The position numbers were made by a program, and so were the translations under genes. A stretch of DNA of 64,000 nt from Sclerurus mexicanus (taxonomy: Eukaryota > Chordata > Aves > Passeriformes > Furnariidae), in assembly GCA_013396755.1 (NCBI GenBank), contig VWZF01003333.1, positions 80,864-144,863 on the forward strand, written 5' to 3'. Below, piece by piece: positions 1-10,157 of the stretch. A model generated the notes under the pieces. It worked only from the letters and a program-made list of their open reading frames with translations, was not told the DNA's origin and ran no database searches. Numbering within the stretch: position 1 is the first letter of the stretch; each line of letters opens with the position of its first letter.

Positions 1-793
1 TTCACTGTCATAACAAGGTCATGTAGCACTAAAAATGTTACCTTTTTAACATCAAGTCATGACTAAAGTTATCACCTTGCAATGATGTAGAAAATCTTGT
101 ATTATAAGACATTAGTAATTAGTAGCATCCAGGCAACTGGGCTCTGCAGGAACAGTGCTGGGGATAGAATAAAGGAAGTGGAGAGCTTTAACCAATTTTT
201 AGCATAGGCTTAACTATTGTATTTATTGTTTTGCACCAGGATGTGCTGCTACTTTTTGTATCTGAACAAGAAAGCCACAGATGAGTAGTCCAGAAAAGAT
301 GATAGTAAGTTAGAAAATATTACACTCTTGATTTTGAAAACCTGGAATAATACAACACCAAGCCTCTCAGGTCAGGGAATGGCACTCTGCACAAAATAAC
401 CATTTATGGTGAGGTTTGCTGCTATTGCTATCTTTGGAGTTTTTAGGATTTTCTTCAAGAAGTTGTATTTATGAAAACGTTCCTTCATTTCAGGATAAAA
501 GGCTATTTTGCCTTTGTCTTACCGGAGCTCCAGACAGAAGTTCTGCTACCAAGCTGGTAGCTCCAAAAGCACCACGGAAACAGTATCGTGTTCTGTGGAA
601 AGTATTCTAGACAAAGGACTTGAGTCCATGTGTTTTGCCTGAGATACTGCAGTAGGGTGTAAAAAGAGCCTAAGAGTCACATGTAACTCATAGTGATACT
701 ACTGAGTTTGAAAAGCTGTCTTACATGACTAATCACCAAAAATACATCCTCTGCTGCCTGCTAAATGGTAACATGGCACAAACAGATCTGAAC
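1..793. other. Unassigned AT-rich stretch
   Basis: I see no recognisable gene, repeat family or RNA here. A 64-codon open frame at 416-610 is within chance expectation at this base composition, and no splice or promoter signals support it. The stretch ends at the CTTGG target copy of the LTR that begins at 799. Confidence 0.6.
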
Positions 794-2376
794 CTTGGTG
801 TGGTGGGCTGATTCTGGCTGGATGTCAGATGGCCACCCAATCTCCTCTCCTCAGCTGGATGGGTGTTGGGAGAAACTGCAACAGCACACGGGAGATAGAG
901 GATCATCCAGACTACACATCGTGTACAAAGAAACCCCCAGAGACAAGTCCATCACTGTGACAACTTCAAAAGGACCAGAGACTTTAGAATTCAACCTTAC
1001 CTGCGCCTTTTAATGTACGGGTCTCCCCCTTTTTTAGACTGTAACCCCTAGAACCTCCAGCACACATGTCAGTCTCCATGGAGGGACATGTTCCCTTCTC
1101 GGATATCCACTCCCACCCCTCTCCAGACCTTACTGGATGCCTCACCTGTCACTCCCCATTCCTGGGTTTCCACTGGGTTTTGGTCCTCCTGTTCCTTTAT
1201 TGGTTCCTGTGCCCCCCAAGCCACACCACTCCCCCTGAACCCAATCACATCCTACCTCCTGCATGTGTCATTAAAGGCTTTTCCTGCTACCGCAATTTGC
1301 GGAGAGTCTGCATCACTTTACTCCTGCCCATGTGGAGATTTTACAATTCCCTCCAGACCCCGAGAGGCTTTGTGGAGTGGAGGAGCCATGCCCATCACAG
1401 CTGTTAGATGGGGGAGAGAAAATATAACAAAAAGGTTGTGGGTTGAAATAAGAGCAGGGAGAAATCACTCACCAATTACCATCACAGACAAAACAGACTC
1501 AACTTGGGGAAATAGGTTTATTACCGATCAAATCAGAGTAATGAGGCATAATTTCTCAGAGTAATGAGAAACAAAACTAAATCTTAAAACACCTTCTACC
1601 CACTTCTCCCTTCCTCCTGGGCTCAACTTCACTCCTCATTTTCTCTACCTCCTTGCCATCGCAATGTTGCAGGGAAATGGGGTGAACAACAGTCAATTGT
1701 CCCTCCTGCTCCTGCTTTCTCACGCTCTTCCACTGCTACATCATGGGGTTCCTCCCAGAGGAGACATCTCCAACATGAGTCCTTCACACAGGCTGCGATT
1801 CTTCACAAGCTGCTCCAGTGTAGATCTCTTCCAGGTGGTTCAGTCCTTCAGGAACAAGCTGGTCCAGTGTGGGTTCTCTGTGGGGCCACAGGTTGTACCA
1901 GGAGCCTGCTCAAACACAGACTTCCCACAGGGTCATAGTCTCCTTTGCGCATCCACCTGCTCCAGCCTTAGCTGCAGGTGGATCCCTGCTTCACCCTGGA
2001 CTGCAGGAAGACAGCATTCCTTGCCATGTTCTTCCCCACAGGCTGCAGGGGAATCTCTGTTCTGACACCTGGAGTGCTTTAGCCCCCTCCTTCTTCACTG
2101 ACCTTGGTGTCTGCAGACCTTTCTCTCACATTCCCACTCCTCTCTCCAGCTGCAATTGTTGCTGCACAGTTTTTTTCCCCTTTCTTAAATATATTATCCC
2201 AGTTTATGTTACCACCACTACTGATGGACTCAGTCTTGGCCAGCAGCAGATTCATCTTGGGGCCAGCTGGCATTGGCTCTGTTGGACAGGGGGGAACCTT
2301 CTGGCACCTTCTCACCGAAGCCACTACTGCACTCTCGTGCTACCCAAACCTTGTCAAGCAAACCCAACACACTTGG
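794..2376 (-). mobile_element. ERVL-like LTR, interrupted by a second LTR, with 5-bp target duplication
   Basis: The element runs 799-2371, starting TGTGGTGGG and ending CCAACACA, so it has the TG...CA ends of an LTR. It is flanked by CTTGG at 794-798 and CTTGG at 2372-2376, a 5-bp target duplication as expected for ERVL-class integration. Without the insertion at 864-1406 and its extra GATGGG copy, it is about 1,024 bp. Read on the minus strand it has a TATA-like TTTAAGA (2183-2189) near the start and AATAAA (1517-1522) before a U5-like part. The plus strand carries degenerate spaced CTCCAG-type motifs (about 1800-2090), and from memory this matches a common dispersed bird LTR. Long open frames here (for example 1869-2495) are not genes. 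I see no retroviral internal region next to it, so it is probably a solo LTR. Structure is seen directly; the class name is inferred. Confidence 0.85.
864..1406 (+). mobile_element. ERVK-like solo LTR nested in the ERVL-like LTR, 6-bp target duplication
   Basis: The 543-bp insertion begins TGTTGGGAG and ends CAGCTGTTA, and is bounded by GATGGG at 858-863 and GATGGG at 1407-1412. Removing it together with one GATGGG restores a continuous outer LTR (CAGCTG-GATGGG-GGAGAGAAAA). A 6-bp duplication fits class II (ERVK) integration. ATTAAA at 1270-1275, followed by a U5-like part containing TTGCGGAGAGTCTGC, places the polyadenylation region and gives the plus orientation. The last two bases read TA instead of the usual CA, most simply a C-to-T change after insertion. 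No retroviral coding sequence is present, so this is a solo LTR left by recombination between the two LTRs of a provirus (inferred). Confidence 0.78.
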
Positions 2377-2764
2377 AAAAGAACATTTTGAAATGTATCT
2401 TTTACAAATTTTTCTTTTTGAAGCTTTATAGAGAAATATGTGTCAAAATTAGAATAATGACAGAGTTCCATCCAAAGTGTCAAGACATTCACTAGGATTG
2501 GCCTTTTTTTTAAATTCAATTTTTAAGATTGGCGGTATCATAATTAGCTTTTAATTTGGTGGTGGTGTTTCAATGGAATGGATTGCTAAGCCTAACTTCT
2601 GTTTGTGCTGAGTACAAATGGATTTTCAACTTTCAGAGTTCAACTTGGGCCCTAAGATCATTCTTAAATTTAGTGACCTGTTTTCTACATATTATTATGT
2701 ACAGAAAAGTACAGCAAAGCCTTTGCTGGGTGCTAGTGAATAAGGATATACTAAACTTAAGAAC
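2377..2764. other. Unassigned stretch between LTR and old CR1
   Basis: Low-GC sequence with no recognisable family. It may contain further CR1 sequence too diverged to see by eye, because CR1-like sequence begins at about 2765. Confidence 0.5.
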
Positions 2765-3420
2765 TCAGTTGTGTAGCCTCCACTGTATGCTACTGCCTGG
2801 GGTTATTCCTGTCCACATGCAAGACTTGGCATTTGCTGTATTGAACTTCATGAGATTCCTCCTTGTATAATTCTACAACCTGTCAAGGTTCTTTTGAATG
2901 ACAATAACTCTCTGTATCAGTCACTTCTTTCAGTTTTTTACAACTTGCAGCCTTGTTCAGTGTGCTCTGCCACATCCTCTAAGTCATCGACAAAGATTTT
3001 AAAAGGTATTAGACTCCTTGTCAGCCCCTGGGGTACATCAGTAGTGCCTGTTTTCAGTCCATTCACTGTTCATTCATCTGTCTCAGAGGATGCTGCAGAA
3101 GACAGTTGAAAGCCTTACTGTAATGGGATAACAACTTCCCCTCAATAACCAAGTCAGTCATATCAGATTGATTAAGCGCAATTTGATTATGGCAAGTCCA
3201 TGTTGCTAATTCCTGATCACATTGTTGTTCCTCATGTGTTTGGAAAGGGTTTCCAGAAAGATTTCCTCTTATATCACATTCCCAATAATCCACATGAGGG
3301 CTGACAAGGCTGTAGTTCACCAAATTCTCCTTCTTGCACTTCCTGATTTTAAGATTGATGTTTCCTTCCTTCCAAAGTGTTGGAACTCCTCTCTGAAAGC
3401 TGGAACCTCTCCCCTGTACT
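2765..3420 (-). mobile_element. Ancient CR1 LINE fragment (reverse-transcriptase region)
   Basis: Read on the minus strand this follows the CR1 ORF2 order: a remnant of the finger/palm region, then a degenerate version of the LTNLIAFYDE...DFSKAFDTV block (visible as SDMTDLVIEG and YSKAFN in the 3063-3323 frame). The plus strand shows the matching antisense phrases, such as CTTGGCATTTGCTGTATTGAACTTCATGAG (about 2824-2853) and GACAAAGATTTTAAA. It is crossed by many stops and indels and has no CR1 tail, so both ends are missing. It is more diverged than the CR1 at 4122-5655, so it is probably an older insertion. It is a dead copy with no coding capacity. Confidence 0.7.
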
Positions 3421-3489
3421 GATTTTGTACTTGCTTTAATATTCCAAGATGTTTTTGTCCTGAGTGACTCTGGAGCTTGTGATTCCTGA

Positions 3490-3605
3490 CTAAGTGTGAA
3501 ATCTTACATTTGCCCCTATAGTTTCAGCTGCTTTTTTGGAACAGTTCTCCAGCTCTGCCTGTCCTGCCTTTTTGAACTGTATTCTGTCCTTGGCAAAGGG
3601 GATGA
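3490..3605 (-). mobile_element. Second very old CR1-like fragment
   Basis: The stretch from TGTGAAATCTTACATTTGCC through TTGAACTGTATTCTGTCCTTGG resembles, in antisense, the CR1 segment with GCATTTGT...TTGAATTCTAATCCTGTCC that I remember from reptile-type CR1 families. It corresponds to the same part of CR1 as the start of the 2765-3420 fragment, so it is a separate insertion or rearranged piece rather than its continuation. It is short and diverged; a profile search against CR1/L3 models would settle it. Confidence 0.45.
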
Positions 3606-4121
3606 TATGTTGAGCTGTAGAAGCCTGGCTTTTTGTAAGCAGGAAAGCAGTTTCTGGATATTAGATTTAATAGAACAGATCTATTGTAAATCTAGTCTCT
3701 TGTTTCATGAGAGAAATAAGAATTAAATGAACTGAAAGAATAAATATTCAATAATTTAAGCACCACTAAATAGGTCAATAGTTATTAACTCATTCACAGA
3801 GTAGTCCCAGTATACTTCTAATATTCACAATTTCTGAATATTTTCTAGGTAATGCAAACAACTCTTTTGCACACAAACTTATGTTAAAGTTGGTTTTGTG
3901 TTTTGGAAATTTTCAGATTTTGGACATGTAAAAGCTGGCACATTTTTATTTTCAATCTATATTTAAGTAAAAGAAAAAAGTTAACCAGGAGTATAGGGGC
4001 ATCTTGATCAGTAACGAATCTTGGCCTGGCTCTTGTACTGATCATTTTCCTCCATAGCAAGCAGTGTGTGTGACAGCACTCACACAAAAAACTGACTTGT
4101 GGTTCTTACCTCACCTACAGG
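3606..4121. other. Unassigned stretch
   Basis: Low-GC sequence with no recognisable gene or repeat. The minus-strand open frame at 3884-4087 has no supporting signal. Confidence 0.5.
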
Positions 4122-5655
4122 ATCATAGAATCACAGAACATGCTGAGTTGAAAGGATTCACAAGGATCATTGGGTCCAGCTCCTGGCTCTGCACAGGACC
4201 ATCCCCAAGAATCACACGATGTGCCTGAGAGCATTGTCCAAACACTGCTTGAACTCTGCCAGGCTTGGTGCTGTGACCACTTCCCTGAGTAGCCCAGCCA
4301 CCCTCTGGGTGAAGAACCTTTTTCTAATATCCAACCTAAACCTCCCTTGATACAACTTCAAGCCATTCCCTTAGGTCCTGTCACTGGTCAGCACAGTGAA
4401 TTGCCTGCCCCTTCTCTTCTCCTCCCAAGGCTGCTGTAGACTGCAGTGAGATCTCCCCTCAGTCTCCTCTTCTTCAGGCTGAACAGACCAAATGTCCTCA
4501 GCCACTCCTCATACCATCTGCACTGCCCTCCTTTGGACCTCTCTCATGGCTTAATATGTTTCCTATATTGAGGTGCCCAAAGCTGCACACAATATCCAAG
4601 GTGAGGCTGCCCCAGTGCAGAGCAAAGCAGGACAATCCCCTCCCTTGACTGGCTGGCGATGCTTTGCCTGATGCCCCCAGGACAGGGTTGGCCCTCCTGG
4701 CTGCCAGGACACTGCTGACTCATATTCAACTTGCCATCGACCAGGACCCCCACATCCCTTTCCATGGCACTGTTTTCCAGTATCTCATTCCCCAATCCAG
4801 GATTGCCTCATCCCAGGTGCAGAATCCAGCACTTCCCCTTATTAAACTTCATATGGTTAGAGATTGCCCAGTCCTCTAATCTGTTGAGGTCTTTCTACAG
4901 GGTCTCCCAGCCTTCGAGGGAGTCAGCAGCTCTTCCCAGTTTTGTGTCCTCTTCAAACCTGCTCAGTATCCTCTCCAGTCCTTTATGTCCGAGTCACTTA
5001 TGAAGACACTGAAGAGCACAGGGCCCAAGATGGAGCCCTGTGGAACCCCACTAGTGACAGGTCACCAGTCTGATGTTATCCCATTCACTATTACCTTCTG
5101 TGCTCTACCCGTGAGCCAATTGCTGACCCACCACATGTGTTTATCCAGTTGTAGGATGGACATTCTGTACAGAAGGATTCTCTGAGAGGCAGTAATTGAA
5201 ATCTTTACTGAAATATAAAAGGATTGCATTTACTGGCTTCCATTGATCAGCTGGGTGGGTGACCTTGTCATAAAAGGAAATCAGATTTGATGAACAAGAA
5301 GCCGTGCTGTCTGTGACCAATGACTGCATTGTCTCTCAGGTGTTTTTCAATACTTCCCGGAATAATCTTCTCCATAACTTGACCAGGCACTGAAGTGAGA
5401 CTGAGAGGCCTGTCATTTCTGAAGTCCTCCTTCTTGCCCTTCTTGAAAATTGGGACAATGTTCACCAGCTTGCAGTCAGTCAGGATCTCTCCATATTCAC
5501 TCAAAAATCAAGAGAGACAACAGCCAGCTCTTTGAGGATTCTTGGATTAATCCCATGAGGCCCCACAGACTTGTAGGAATCCAGCTAGAGCAGCAGATCC
5601 CATACAATTTCAGAGTCAACAGTGAGCTGATCATTCTCGCAGTCTACATGATTAA
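4122..5655 (-). mobile_element. CR1 LINE, 5'-truncated, about 1.5 kb, with decayed ORF2
   Basis: The 3' end is at 4122 (GATCATAGAATCACAGAACATG on plus, the CR1 tail in antisense) and the body runs toward 5655. Minus-strand frames keep blocks of CR1 ORF2 reverse transcriptase. At 5268-5504 there is VNIVPIFKKGKKEDFRNDRP and SLTSVPGQVMEKII. At 5141-5329 there is LISFYDKVTHPADQWKPVNA followed by a YFSKDF block. At 4544-4795 there is RDVGVLVDGKLNMSQQC and a piece of the C-terminal part. Stops and frame changes separate the blocks, so it is dead. The 5' end is truncated, as is typical for CR1, and I see no target duplication. The tail phrasing (tcacacgatgtgcctgagagcattgtcc on plus, 4212-4239) matches the plus-strand CR1 at 44012-44381, suggesting one subfamily. 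Confidence 0.92.
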
Positions 5656-8600
5656 TACTTAATATTTTATTGTTTGATGGACTGTTAGTTTCTCTTTTTA
5701 TATAATTTTGGTATATTAACTTGTTAAAAGCTTTAATTCTCTGTAGCATAAATTATTTCTCAGGTATTCATTTAGGAAGCATAAAGGCAATACAATTGTT
5801 GATGTCTTTTGCTTTGGCTATGGATGCTTGTGAAAAGCTGATGTCTAAATACTATCTGCTTTTCTTCAAGAGCAAAGATAAATAAACCCTGGGAACATCC
5901 TAAAACAACAGTATTTCTATTATCATTGAACTTCTGTCACATCCTACTGAGAAGTTTAACTGTGATTACGGCTTTTCAGGGATATTGCAAAGGTGACAAT
6001 TCATTTGTTGTGCTATTTTCTTGCTAACATTTATGAATTTGAGTGCTGAATTGAGTACAGCTGCACCAAATCTAGAGTGAAGAAATTGGATATCTGGGAG
6101 ACACAGTTGCACAGAGATAAGTGGTAATTTTCAGCTGAAGGAAATGGACTAAATGTGAAATATTTACTTGGGAACTTTAAGAATTCCAGATAAACAAAGG
6201 ATATTTACAATAAAGAGATAATTCAACAGAAATAATAAAGAAAGAAAAATGAATGCAGGTGTATTATTTATTTAAGGTTATTTTTTACATAATCTTGCAA
6301 CAGCATCTTCTTTGGCAAAGTTGATGCCTACGGTATGTTTTTACTCATGTGCGGGCACATAGTTATTTTGAACAAACAGAAAAGCAATGGTGTGTACTAT
6401 ATGCAGCAATTTAGCCTTCTTTCTTGTGTGAAGATAGTGGTCTTCAGCTAGGAAGTCATCTGTGCTGTGACCTCTTCAGAGTGCAGGCTACCTTTTAAAA
6501 CATTTTTGTGCTGTTCCTTCTGATGCTTACACACATTTATTTCCTTCATTCTGCATCCATACAAGCCTTGCTGTTTCTGTTATAAATTTGTGGAAATTAT
6601 GTGTGCAAATATTAACAGTGTCTCAGGACTTGCTGCCATACAGCTTCAGAAGAAACTGGAGTTCAGTGTCTGCACTTTCAATTATTGCCATTTGATGGCT
6701 GCTGTTAGCCCATCCTAAGGGCTCATCAAACTCTATATATGAATGACAATATGCAAGAGGAACACCATGAAGAGTATTTGTGAAGAACAGGAGATACCTT
6801 CAGCTTGCAGCTTCAGATAGAACTTCCCTGAGGCTTCTCAGTCCTTATGTGTGCTTTGCACCAATAAAATAGATTAGCAATGCTCTAAAGATTAGCAAAT
6901 GCTTTAAATGCTCAGGCAGCAACTTATGTGGGGACTTTAATAATCAGAGTCCAATATGATATGGTGCCAGGGGAATCTAAGAAAAGAAACAAACAGGTTG
7001 TTTTAGCAGGCTTTTGAAGTACTGCAGCCAGAATTATTCTCTACATTCTATATTTAACAGAGTGTAATAGAATGTATGTCAAAACAAACATCCATTGTTA
7101 ATAAGTTGCTCATGGTGTCTGAGCTGACTTATAGACAACCTAAAATACAAATTTACTTCAGATTTTACATCAAATTAAACACAGGGGAACACTTTTTTGA
7201 CTGTAAATTTTAGTCAAAATCATACTTCAATAAACCATGGTTATGAAGGCCTTGAGAATCCTTTCAAAACTCAGCATTTATGTGATCAAACGCATTGATG
7301 TGGCTATTCACTGCCGCATTCAATTAATGAAATGTAGCATGTTGTGTTGCTGTCAGATTCCTGTGACTGTTAATGGTGTTTCTCTGTAGAGCAAGAAACT
7401 GGTGTGCTGTTGGCTTCCAGACTCTCAGTGCTAACTGCATTTTGGAGGCAGGTCCTTGGAAATAAGCAGGCACTGCTCCTGCAGCAAGGAATCGAGCATG
7501 GAAATAGGATGGTTTTATTATACTTAGGGCTGCCATAAAGACTTAGGGCAGTCAATGGATATAATTCAGCAGGAAGTGATCTGGCAAAGAGTTAGGAATT
7601 ATAGCACTGAATCTCAAACCTGGTACTGCAGGACCAGTTTTTCAGAGAATGTGGCTTCAAGGGGAACTTGAGAAGTATTAGAGCGAGCTTCTGAAAAGCA
7701 GATGACCTGACAGTAAAATTAGTAAGCTACACTGATCCAGGGAAGAATCGGTAGTAGATCAGGAGTGCAATAGATTTTGATTACCACATAAGTTACAGAT
7801 GAGAATTGCTAGGAATTTCTTCTTGCTGTGAAAGACCAGGGGGTTCCAGTTAGATGCCCTCAGTGCAGGAACCCATTGAGGCAAAGAGATTGTTAGACTT
7901 TTGAGTATGCATTACATGCCAGTTCCCATCTCACCCTCTACCAGCAGCAATATTCTTTATATTCACATGAAATCCTTTTCTATACGCCTAAATTATGTCT
8001 CTTCCCTTCAAGTTATTCAGTCTTGCTCATTTGTAAAAAAAATTGACCTGCTCTTTCAGAGAAATGAACAAAATACTATCATTCTATCCCCCTGCATCAG
8101 TAACTGGAAGAGTGGTTCAGATTGGACCTTTTTTGAATAATCTACATAGAATTCTAATAACACTACATCCAGAAATACCTTTTTTTCTCTCACAGTTTGT
8201 TTTGTTTTTGTTTGGTTTGTTGTTTTTTTGTTCTGTTTTGTTTTGTTTTGTTTTTAATATGGTTATACATATAATGTAAGCAGCAGTTAAGAGGATTTGA
8301 ACCTATCATTGTGATAAGCTAAATGGCAGCATTATCAAATTTTAAATGCGATTAAGTCTTGAAATATCTTCTAAAAATATCAACCAGGGTGTTATGAATG
8401 TGTGCAGAGATACAAATAAATAGCCCATAAATCTATCCTGAGCTGATTAATATTGTTTTCTATAATGCAGCTACCACAGAACTCTACTAAGATTTAGAAT
8501 TTGCATCTTTTCAGGGAGTATTTCTCTTTTTCTTCTTCCTCCATGGGCATAATTAATTAAGATAGTCTAAAGAAAACATACATATAGGCTTTGTTTGCCT

Positions 8601-9696
8601 AACTAGATAAATGTAATTTGAAATCTGTCTTCTCTAAAATATTTTTGTCAGAAACAAAAGATAATAGTGCAAATGCAAAAATTCAGTTAAAAATTTTCAA
8701 ATAATTTCTACCTAAGAGATACTAATGAATTCTACCACCGAAGAGCTTCTAAATTAACTACTTTTAAAATCCAATTAAATAAGATTTGTTTATTTGAAAA
8801 GCCTAAAACATTGAAGCTTTTATTTTCTACCTTCTCTCTCATTCGCAATAATTTCAAAGCTTACTTGAAATAGATAAGCAGCACTTTATAAATATAACTT
8901 TTAATATTTGATGCATTTAGTCATTCATAACCATTAAATACAGTAGGTATCGACCTGGATGTGATCTGGAACTAACCTTGTGATTCTCTTATTTTCTGCA
9001 TTACAGACAGAGATCAGATGGCCATCAGCATAATCTTTCAGAATTGATTTTCTAGATTGGAATGAGTTAAAGATATTATGTTAGCTTTTCTTGATCAATA
9101 AGTCCCTGATAATTCTGTTATCTTTGTATATCTTTTGTCTGCCCTCACTGATGGAAAATGTATGATCTTAGTCTTCTTTCATTAATTTTCAGCACAATTG
9201 CATAACCTCCCACAAAGGGCAAGGTAATATGACATACATGGATACTTACCAAGAGTACAACCTTGCAGCTAACATCCACAATACCCTTTGACTGAGACAT
9301 GCCTAAATGAATATCTAAATTTTCTGACCGCTCAAAAAATGCTTATTTAGCTTAATCAGGCAAAGTGTAATGCAAATTATTTCCCAATTTAAACCTATTC
9401 CAAAATAGCCTTACTTTGGTTTTAAACAAAAACTTTTTAAAAAATTATCTTTTTCAACTACATTAAGCTAAACATTTGTAAGGGTTTATTTTTAGGATGG
9501 GTAGAATATTATTGATTTGATATTAGAGTGGTAATAGGAAGAGAACAGGTTAAAACTAAAAGCCTGGGTTTGAAAAGGGTAAGGTTAAAAATATAGGAGA
9601 GTTAAGTAACATTTTTTCATCCATACACTTTTTTTCAGATTTGTTATAATTTTTATATTCACTATTTCTTATATATAGTTTTACCATACTTTATAA
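5656..9696. other. Unique AT-rich sequence, no gene seen
   Basis: No coding gene, RNA gene or repeat family is recognisable apart from a T/G-rich simple repeat at 8196-8256. One splice-like pair on the minus strand bounds 9250-9291 (acceptor ...ATGTCTCAG, donor CTTG/GTAAGTATCC). It is 42 nt and open in one frame, but its acceptor is weak and I do not call it a gene. Confidence 0.55.
8196..8256. repeat. (TTTTG)n-like simple repeat
   Basis: A run of TTTTG/TTTGG units with interruptions. It is probably a poly(T)-derived low-complexity tract. No retroposon body is recognisable on either side. Confidence 0.8.
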
Positions 9697-10157
9697 CATT
9701 GAGGCCTTCTCTGTTTTTCACTCTCTTCCTCCAGGCAATTAGGTTGGGCATTAACAAGTGTCTGGGAGGGGGCACATCCAGAACAGATGATCCCAGCCGA
9801 CCAAAGGAGTATCCCATGCTATGTAACATCATGCTCAGCAAAGTCTGGGAAAGAAAGATAATGTAGGGTGACATTCAGAATGATTGTTTGTCTTCCCAAG
9901 TCACTGTTACACATGATGGGGACCTGCTTTCCTGGGGAGGGCTGAACAACTGCCTGTCAATGGGAAGGGGTGAACGAATTCCTTGTTTTGCTTTGCTTGC
10001 GTGTGCAGATTTAAGTTCAACTGCTGAACACACTTCATCTCAACTTGCAAGTTTTATCACTCTTGCCCTCGCAATTCTCTTCCCCATCCTACCTGAGGGG
10101 AGTGAGCAAGTGGCTGCGTGGGGCTGGCAGGCTGGCTGCCAGAGCTAAACAACAACA
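9697..10157 (+). mobile_element. 3' part of an ERVL-like LTR (avian), 5'-truncated
   Basis: From ACATTGAGGCCTTCTCTG (9697) to AGCTAAACAACAACA (10157) the sequence follows, by memory, a very common bird LTR. Its parts are the segment with CACATCCAGAACAGATGATC, then GAATTCCTTGTTTTGCTTTG, then a U5 like CTTTATCTCAACCCACGAGTT and an end like GGGGTTAAACCACGACA. The copy is decayed: the usual ATTAAA signal region reads GATTTAAGTTCAACTGC, and the expected 5' part with its TGT start is absent. Plus orientation follows from the U5 at the right. Its U5 resembles the U5 of the LTR at 794-2376 (TCTCAAC..), so the two families are related. No retroviral coding region adjoins it, and the frame at 9888-10148 is incidental. 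Confidence 0.75.

Noticed and set aside
1088..1564. 158-codon plus-strand frame
   Set aside because: It spans the border between the nested LTR and the outer LTR, so it cannot be an ancestral gene.
1869..2495. 208-codon plus-strand open frame, the longest in the window
   Set aside because: It is the C-rich antisense of the ERVL-like LTR and crosses the LTR border into unique DNA.
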